Shown piece after piece: positions 58,147 to 64,000 of a stretch of 64,000 bases of DNA. The notes beneath the pieces are model-generated. The model saw nothing but the letters and a program-made list of their open reading frames with translations. It was not told the origin of the DNA and did not search any database. The translations under genes and the position numbers were made by a program. Source of the stretch: Nostoc edaphicum CCNP1411 (GTDB lineage Bacteria > Cyanobacteriota > Cyanobacteriia > Cyanobacteriales > Nostocaceae); the NCBI RefSeq assembly GCF_014023275.1, contig NZ_CP054698.1, positions 2,976,001-3,040,000 of the forward strand, in the 5' to 3' direction. Each line of letters starts with the position of its first letter. Positions within the stretch are counted from its first letter, which is position 1.

Positions 58147-60405
58147 CTACCCTACTGAAAGGATGTGTGCATGGAAGAATGCCCAAGTTGTGGCAATTCC
58201 TCCCAAGAGGTAGTGAGCTACCCCTACAGCCCGACCCTGAATAATGCTCAGAGCGCGAGGCTGAATTGCTGGTGCTACCTTCAGTTTGTTATGCGCCCAA
58301 ACAATGGACTCAATCAGTTCTTGCCAGTAGCCGCGACCACTGAACAGGAACATCAAGCTGAATGCCCAGACAAAGTGAGCGCCTAAGAAGAGTAGACCAT
58401 AGGCAGATAGCGCGCTGCCATAGGAATTGATGACTTGTGTAGCTTGTGCCCACAAGAAGTCTCGTAACCAACCGTTAATGGTAATGGCGCTTTGGGCGAA
58501 GTTACCACCAGTGATGTGAGTTACAGTCCCATCTGCATCTACGGTTCCCCAAACATCTGATTGCATCTTCCAGCTGAAGTGGAAAATTACAATAGACAGG
58601 GAGTTGTACATCCAGAAAAGTCCGAGGAATACGTGATCCCAACCGGAGACTTGACAGGTACCGCCACGACCGGGGCCGTCGCAAGGGAAGCGGAAGCCCA
58701 AGTTTGCTTTGTCTGGAATCAGACGAGAGCTACGGGCGTACAGCACACCTTTGAGCAGAATTAGGACGGTGACGTGAATGGTGAAAGCGTGAATGTGGTG
58801 AATTAGGAAGTCCGCTGTGCCCAAAACAATGGGTGCAGCTGCCACTTTACCGCCAACAGCCAAGACACCGCCGCCAAAGACATAGCTAACTGGTTCTAGG
58901 GCATTGGGTGCAGTTGTACCAGGAGCCAAGGCGTGGATATTTTGTATCCACTGGGCAAATACTGGCTGCAATTGAATCCCTGTATCAGAGAACAAGTCTT
59001 GAGGACGACCCAATGCACGCATTGTGTCGTTGTGGATGTAAAGTCCAAAGCTATGGAAGCCGAGGAAAATAGACACCCAGTTTAGATGAGAAATAATCGC
59101 ATCCCGGTGACGAATTACCCGATCCAGCACGTTGTTTTGGTTCACAACTGGATCGTAATCCCGCACCATGAAGATAGCAGCGTGAGCCGCTCCACCAACG
59201 ATTAAGAAGCCACCAATCCAAATATGGTGAGTGAATATGCACAACTGCGTAGCGTAATCAGTTGCCAAATATGGATAGGGGGGCATCGCGTACATGTGAT
59301 GCGCGATGATGATGGTCAGCGAACCCAAGAAGGCTAAGTTAGTAGCCAACTGAGCATGCCAAGATGTGGTCAGGTTTTCGTAGAGACCTTTGTGACCTTC
59401 ACCGGTGAAAGGACCTTTGTGGTTTTCTAGAATCTCTTTAATGCTGTGACCAATACCCCAGTTGGTACGGTACTGGTGACCAGCAACGATAAAGAGAACT
59501 GCGATCGCTAAGTGGTGATGAGCAATGTCAGTCATCCACAAGCCGCCTGTTACTGGGTTTAGACCGCCCTTGAAGGTCAGGAAGTCAGCATACTGACCCC
59601 AGTTCAAGGTGAAGAAAGGTGCTAAACCAGCAGCAAAGCTGGGATACAACTCGGTCAACAAGTCTTTGTTCAAGATGAACTCGTGGGGCAAGGGGATGTC
59701 TTTGAGAGCAACACCTGCATCCAAAAGCTTGTTGGTCGGATTGGACACGTGGATTAAGTGACCTGCCCATCCCAAGGAACCACAACCTAGCAGTACTTGC
59801 AAGTGGTGATTCAGCATCGACTCCACATTCTGGAACCATTCCAGTTTGGGAGCGCGTTTGTGGTAATGGAACCAGCCGGCAAATAGGAACAAGCCTGCTA
59901 ATACCAAGCCACCGATCGCTGTTACATAAAGCTGGAAGGAGTTTGTGATCCCCCAACCACGCCATACTTGGAACAAACCGGAGGTGATTTGAATACCGTG
60001 GAAACCACCGCCAACATCACCGTTTAAAATGTCTTGCCCGACAATGGGCCAAACAACTTGGGCACTTGGTTTAACGTTTAACGGGTCGCTTAACCAAGCT
60101 TCGTAGTTAGAAAACTTCGCGCCGTGGAAAATCATCCCGCTCAACCAAACCATCACTACGGCTAAGTGGCCGAAGTGGGCTGAGAATATCTTGCGGGATA
60201 TATCTTCTAAATCGCTTGTATGTGTATCAAAATCATGGGCGAGTGCGTGCAGGTTCCAAATCCATGTGGTGGTTTTGGGACCTCTGGCTAAGGATCTGTC
60301 AAAATGTCCAGGTTTTGCCCATGCCTCAAATGAGGTTGGAACTGGGTCATTATCGACGATTACTCTTGCCTTTTTTTCCTCTCGCTCCGGAGGACTTATT
60401 GTCAT
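58147..60405 (-). CDS. psaA: Photosystem I P700 apoprotein A1 (PsaA)
   Basis: A 752-residue PsaA starting [20 protein letters not shown], with eleven membrane helices. The Fx segment is [18 protein letters not shown], and the C-terminal [20 protein letters not shown] is typical. It pairs with PsaB as the reaction-centre core. A GAGG-rich Shine-Dalgarno region (AGAGAGGAGGTCAA) lies directly before the ATG. It is the first gene of psaA-psaB, and the 479-base region upstream should hold its light-responsive promoter. Confidence 0.98.
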   Translation of the reverse strand: MTISPPEREEKKARVIVDNDPVPTSFEAWAKPGHFDRSLARGPKTTTWIWNLHALAHDFDTHTSDLEDISRKIFSAHFGHLAVVMVWLSGMIFHGAKFSNYEAWLSDPLNVKPSAQVVWPIVGQDILNGDVGGGFHGIQITSGLFQVWRGWGITNSFQLYVTAIGGLVLAGLFLFAGWFHYHKRAPKLEWFQNVESMLNHHLQVLLGCGSLGWAGHLIHVSNPTNKLLDAGVALKDIPLPHEFILNKDLLTELYPSFAAGLAPFFTLNWGQYADFLTFKGGLNPVTGGLWMTDIAHHHLAIAVLFIVAGHQYRTNWGIGHSIKEILENHKGPFTGEGHKGLYENLTTSWHAQLATNLAFLGSLTIIIAHHMYAMPPYPYLATDYATQLCIFTHHIWIGGFLIVGGAAHAAIFMVRDYDPVVNQNNVLDRVIRHRDAIISHLNWVSIFLGFHSFGLYIHNDTMRALGRPQDLFSDTGIQLQPVFAQWIQNIHALAPGTTAPNALEPVSYVFGGGVLAVGGKVAAAPIVLGTADFLIHHIHAFTIHVTVLILLKGVLYARSSRLIPDKANLGFRFPCDGPGRGGTCQVSGWDHVFLGLFWMYNSLSIVIFHFSWKMQSDVWGTVDADGTVTHITGGNFAQSAITINGWLRDFLWAQATQVINSYGSALSAYGLLFLGAHFVWAFSLMFLFSGRGYWQELIESIVWAHNKLKVAPAIQPRALSIIQGRAVGVAHYLLGGIATTWAFFHAHILSVG

Positions 60406-60884
60406 TTGACCTCCTCTCTTGATAAGGAATGAGGAATCATGAATACCACAAAGTGAACCATTACCGGATACTCAGAATTTTACTGAAGCCGCGATGAAGA
60501 CCCTATGTGGAGAGTTGTTTCTCGTTGAATTATAGAGTCTTCACCTGCACTTTGTTGGAGATATTTTAACAATAATTCAAACTTGGTGGAATATTGCTGG
60601 AATTCCCGCCTTATCTGCCTTTTAACTTCAAACTATTTGTCTAAAAGTCAATAGATTAACCATTTTAATTTACAAAGAATAACAATTCGTAAGTTTTATG
60701 GTTTTGCTGTATGCGTTGGGCGTTCCAGCTTTTACTTCTATTACTCATGAACATTTGTGTCATCTTTCCATTGTTGTAAGTAAAAAGCTGTAAAAAGTAT
60801 GACTTATTTTCAAATCTACTGAAATAGACACAGGAAAACTTCGGCGATGTGAGGTAGATTTCACCTTTTGGGCTATAGTTCCAG
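60406..60884. other. psaA upstream region
   Basis: The psaA promoter(s) and 5' leader lie here, but I cannot place -10/-35 boxes or HLR1 motifs with confidence. The part near 60640-60690 has AATTTACAAAGAATAACAAT, an AT-rich stretch of the kind seen upstream of cyanobacterial psa genes. No gene is supported. Confidence 0.4.
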
Positions 60885-62627
60885 ATGGACAGTTTGAGCC
60901 AAAATAATCTGTCAATTGTCGAAGACTATCACTGGGTGCAACGCATGAACTCGTGGCAGAAAAGGGTGTTAGAGAAGCTCCTCCCTGAGAGGTTCCCGAT
61001 TCTCAGGTGGATAATGACATTGTTGCTGGTATTAAGCTTGACCAGTTGCGGCGAGAAAGTCGCTAGCCAAGAAGTATCTAATAGCTATAGAGAAAACTCT
61101 CCACAGATTTCTCAAATTTCAAAGCAATTTTCGGAAGTTTCCCCACCATCTGTTATTCAAGAACTGCGGACAATTTTGGAAGTTTATCAGCCACAAGTGA
61201 CAATTGTTACTCCAAAATCTGATGAAGTTTTCCAAGATGATAAAATCACAGCCAGTTTTCAGGTTAAGGATCTACCAATATTTAAAGATCCACAATTACA
61301 ACTGGGGCAACATCTACACGTAATTCTGGATAATCAACCTTATATACCTGTTTACGACCTGAATCAGCCCTTGGTTTTGCCAGACTTGTCTCCAGGTACT
61401 CATACCCTGCGCGTCTTCGCTTCTCGTCCTTGGCATGAAAGCTTTAAGAATGATGGCGCATATGCCCAGACAACATTTCACGTCTTTACCAAAACCGACG
61501 ACAACAACCCAGATCCTAAATTACCCCTGCTAACTTACAGCCGTCCTCAAAGCAGCTATGGGGCAGAGCCAATATTACTGGATTTTTATCTAACTAACGC
61601 TCCCCTACACCTGGTTGAGAAGGAAAACACTAACGACGGATTTAGTGATTGGCGTATCCGCGTCACAATTAATGGTGAAAGCTTTATTTTCGATCGCTGG
61701 CAAGCTGTTTATCTTAAAGGCTTCCAAACTGGTAAAAACTGGATAAAGTTAGAATTTCTCGATAATCAGGGAAATCCTCTCAAAAATGCCTTTAATACCA
61801 CAGTCCGGTTGATTGACTACCAGCCAAAGGGTAAAGACACTTTATCAAAAATTGTGAGAGGAGAACTCACAGCAGATGAGGTGCGGGGCATTGTAGACCC
61901 GAATTATAGACTTGCACCTAAAACTACACCTACGCCTTCTGTTGAAAAAACACCCCAAATACAACCGAAGCTAGAAAAACAGCCCATTCCTGAAACGGAA
62001 ATTCCAAAAGAATCTAAAACACAGCCAGAAAAACCAAAATTGGAAGTTCCAACGGCTGTACCATCTCCTACCTTATCCCCGACACCATCAGAAATAATTA
62101 CGCCAACACCAGAACCACAACCAGAGGTAACGCCGACTCCTGAATCAACGCCGTTACCCGAAAAAGTTACGCCCCAGCCAACAAAACCTAGATTTGGCGG
62201 ATTTTTTAACCGTGGGGCTGGTAAAGCTCCCACACCACAAACAACAGTTGCACCATCTCCTAGTTTGCCACCCACGCTGCCAGAGATTATCGAGTCTCCA
62301 GTACCAGAAATAATTACGCCAACACCAGAACCACAGCCAGAGGTAACGCCAACTCCTGAATCAACGCCGTTACCCGAAAAAGTTGTCCCTCAGACAAAAA
62401 AATCTAAATTTGGCGGATTTTTTAACCGTCAAACGGGCAAGACACCAACTCCACAAGTAACAGTTGCGCCATCTCCTACCTTGCCACCAACGCTGCCAGA
62501 GATTATCGAGTCTCCAGCACCAGAAGCACAGCCGGAGGTAACGCCAACTCCTGAATCAACGCCGTTATCTAAAATAAGCGCTCCCGAAGCAGAAAAACCA
62601 GAGTTAACCAAAAATACTCAACTGTAA
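60885..62627 (+). CDS. Lipoprotein with Pro-rich C-terminal repeats
   Basis: The 580 residues start with a membrane-spanning/lipobox segment (LLLVLSLTSCGE, Cys at about 55), so the mature protein is probably lipid-anchored. A folded domain follows (about 90-340), and the C-terminal part is a low-complexity PEPQPEVTPTPESTPLPE repeat. The DNA has unit length 216 bases (copies near 62124 and 62340, with a third shortened copy near 62535). Each unit carries the segment FGGFFNR and then PTPQ-rich sequence. The role is unknown. The 3' end overlaps glsA by 24 bases, tail to tail. Confidence 0.8.
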   Translation: MDSLSQNNLSIVEDYHWVQRMNSWQKRVLEKLLPERFPILRWIMTLLLVLSLTSCGEKVASQEVSNSYRENSPQISQISKQFSEVSPPSVIQELRTILEVYQPQVTIVTPKSDEVFQDDKITASFQVKDLPIFKDPQLQLGQHLHVILDNQPYIPVYDLNQPLVLPDLSPGTHTLRVFASRPWHESFKNDGAYAQTTFHVFTKTDDNNPDPKLPLLTYSRPQSSYGAEPILLDFYLTNAPLHLVEKENTNDGFSDWRIRVTINGESFIFDRWQAVYLKGFQTGKNWIKLEFLDNQGNPLKNAFNTTVRLIDYQPKGKDTLSKIVRGELTADEVRGIVDPNYRLAPKTTPTPSVEKTPQIQPKLEKQPIPETEIPKESKTQPEKPKLEVPTAVPSPTLSPTPSEIITPTPEPQPEVTPTPESTPLPEKVTPQPTKPRFGGFFNRGAGKAPTPQTTVAPSPSLPPTLPEIIESPVPEIITPTPEPQPEVTPTPESTPLPEKVVPQTKKSKFGGFFNRQTGKTPTPQVTVAPSPTLPPTLPEIIESPAPEAQPEVTPTPESTPLSKISAPEAEKPELTKNTQL

Positions 62628-63533
62628 CTCTTGCGCTAAAGCCTCAACAAATGCGATCGCACTTACAGGATTTCCGATATTATCCAACCCAGGACTGTAG
62701 CAAGCGATCGCTCCCTCACCTGGTACTATTGCTACAAGTCCACCACCAATCCCTGATTTCATCGGTAAACCAATCTTGACTGCAAACTCGGCAGAAGCTT
62801 CGTACAGTCCACAAGTTAACATCACAGCATTGACAATTCGGCGGTTTTGTGAATTTAAAAAGTTATTTTCACAAGCTAGAAGTTTTCCTAACAAGGCTAA
62901 ATCTTCAACCTGCCCAGATATGCAGCATATTTGCTCGTAGGTGTCAAGTGCTGTTTCAATATTTTCTAGATGTCCAGCTTCGGCAAGATGATTTGCGATC
63001 GCTTCATTGGCTGTTGAGCGGGTTAATCGCACTGAAGCCAGCATTACCTCATCTAAGCTTAATTTGCAACCTGCTAATTGGTTGAGCCATTGACAAAATA
63101 AAAGAGTGCGTTGATTAGCATCCTTTCCTGGTAACTTATCAGCGAGGGTGATTGCCCCACTATTAATCATCGGGTTACGGGGGCGGCCGCGATCGCTAAC
63201 TAATTGTTCTAAAGAATTGAAGGGTGCATCCGATGGTTCCACCCCAACCCACTTAAAAACCGTTTCTACTCCAAAATGTTCCAGCAGATAAAGGAGAGAA
63301 AATGTCTTAATCACACTCATTAGCGGGAAAATGCAAGCTATATCCCCAAAAATGATATTTTTTCCCGATTCACAGCAGATATGGGCTGCAAACCAACCAG
63401 GATCAGCTTTAGCTAATTGCGGAATGCGATCAATAACTCGTCCCCGTTTAGCCTGGAATTTAGCTTGTTCTACCCAAACTGATAACTCCGTACTAGTTAA
63501 TTTTTCCAATCCTTCCACAACAGATACAGCCAC
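62604..63533 (-). CDS. glsA: Glutaminase
   Basis: A 309-residue glutaminase of the serine-dependent beta-lactamase-like family. The catalytic SVIK (Ser73, Lys76) sits in PLMSVIKTFSLLYL. Other family blocks are GRPRNPMINSGAI, TANEAIANHLAEAGHL and MKSGIGGGLVAIVPG at the C-terminal half. It hydrolyses glutamine to glutamate and ammonia. The protein starts MAVSVVEGLEKLTSTEL. Convergent overlap with the lipoprotein gene. Confidence 0.95.
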   Translation of the reverse strand: MAVSVVEGLEKLTSTELSVWVEQAKFQAKRGRVIDRIPQLAKADPGWFAAHICCESGKNIIFGDIACIFPLMSVIKTFSLLYLLEHFGVETVFKWVGVEPSDAPFNSLEQLVSDRGRPRNPMINSGAITLADKLPGKDANQRTLLFCQWLNQLAGCKLSLDEVMLASVRLTRSTANEAIANHLAEAGHLENIETALDTYEQICCISGQVEDLALLGKLLACENNFLNSQNRRIVNAVMLTCGLYEASAEFAVKIGLPMKSGIGGGLVAIVPGEGAIACYSPGLDNIGNPVSAIAFVEALAQELQLSIFG

Positions 63534-63575
63534 CTTAAATTACATATAGTCAATAAGCATAAAGCTTGCATTTAT

Positions 63576-63611
63576 TAATTACGAATTACGAATTACGAAT
63601 TACGAATTATT
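63576..63611. repeat. TTACGAA heptamer repeats upstream of the thioredoxin-like gene
   Basis: Four to five tandem copies of TTACGAA (about 63578-63608) end one to three bases before the ATG. They lie in the position of the ribosome-binding site, so the gene has no ordinary Shine-Dalgarno. Confidence 0.9.
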
Positions 63612-64000
63612 ATGCTTCCCCGTGTTAGAGCGCCAGAATTACCACAAAATTACTCTTGGCTAAATACCGATAAGTCTTTGTCTCTTAAACAATTCAAAGG
63701 TAGAGTCGTAATTTTAGATTTTTGGACATACTGCTGCATTAATTGTCTACATATTCTGCCAAACCTGAAATATTTAGAAAAAAAATATAAAGATAGCCTT
63801 ACCATTATCGGCGTTCACTCCGCCAAATTTGAAAATGAAAAAGAAACAGAAAATATCCGCCAAGCTATTCTGCGCTACGACATTGAACATCCAGTTGTAG
63901 TTGACAGAGATTTTCGGATTTGGCAAGAGTATGCTGTGCGTGCTTGGCCTACGTTAATAATTATTGATCCAGAAGGTTACGTGATTGGCCAGATTTCTGG
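63612..64000 (+). CDS. Thioredoxin-like protein, probably NHL-repeat type, N-terminal part
   Basis: The first 129 residues form a thioredoxin-like domain: [20 protein letters not shown] with the redox pair Cys42/Cys45 (CINC), then a cis-Pro strand [17 protein letters not shown] and [15 protein letters not shown] are typical of the DipZ/NHL-repeat-containing thiol-disulfide proteins. The gene runs past the window end, so the repeat domain is not visible. No signal peptide, so it should be cytoplasmic. Confidence 0.85.
   Translation, partial: MLPRVRAPELPQNYSWLNTDKSLSLKQFKGRVVILDFWTYCCINCLHILPNLKYLEKKYKDSLTIIGVHSAKFENEKETENIRQAILRYDIEHPVVVDRDFRIWQEYAVRAWPTLIIIDPEGYVIGQIS

Overview
The window is a chromosomal segment of a filamentous, Nostoc/Anabaena-type cyanobacterium (order Nostocales). 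It carries photosystem I genes (psaF at the left edge, psaX, psaB, psaA), ndhB, a Tic22-type protein, a Ycf52-like acetyltransferase and a Zur-repressed PEP-CTERM gene. The HIP1 octamer GCGATCGC is dense throughout. Intergenic spaces are full of the heptameric tandem repeats and small dispersed repeats typical of Nostoc genomes. Base and codon use look even; the only clear mobile DNA is one IS630-type insertion and one MITE-like inverted-repeat element.

0-29 kb is mostly housekeeping: psaF, tsaD, an alpha/beta hydrolase, an ACT-domain protein, two related GNAT acetyltransferases, tRNA-Pro(UGG), tic22, prmC, tsaC, a truncated histidine kinase, secD-secF, pdhB, hemB, prfC, an M48-like membrane protein that has lost its metal-binding motif, a likely Yfr2-type small RNA, an RRM protein and sufE. 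A zinc-regulated divergent pair follows at 23.1-26.9 kb: a PEP-CTERM gene and a CobW GTPase on either side of two Zur-box palindromes, with a WD40 protein and a small Cys-rich secreted protein downstream. A nested inverted-repeat element then precedes ndhB.

29-43 kb is signalling and secondary metabolism: a kinase / methanogen-output-domain / kinase run, a sesquiterpene synthase with a CYP110-like P450, a 1892-residue Ser/Thr-His hybrid kinase and a response regulator. The terpene synthase-P450-giant kinase trio matches the sesquiterpene loci known from Nostoc, with regulation probably supplied by the kinase.

43-51 kb holds lipA, psaX, a LivH-type permease, a hybrid histidine kinase, larE, a DUF4864 protein, a GDSL hydrolase and a small XRE regulator. 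51-55.8 kb is a gene graveyard: an m4C-type DNA methyltransferase broken by an IS630 element and an amber codon, an uncharacterised overlapping gene pair, the remnant of an ATPase-TOPRIM gene and a decayed copy of the psaB 3' end. The window closes with psaB-psaA (transcribed psaA to psaB on the minus strand), a Pro-rich repeat lipoprotein, glutaminase and the start of a thioredoxin-like protein.

The best candidates for new biology are the sesquiterpene/kinase cluster, the signalling run with the methanogen output domain, the Zur divergon with its Cys-rich secreted protein, the pseudo-M48 protein, and the paired genes at 53.8-54.6 kb. All calls come from reading the sequence; no database search was run.
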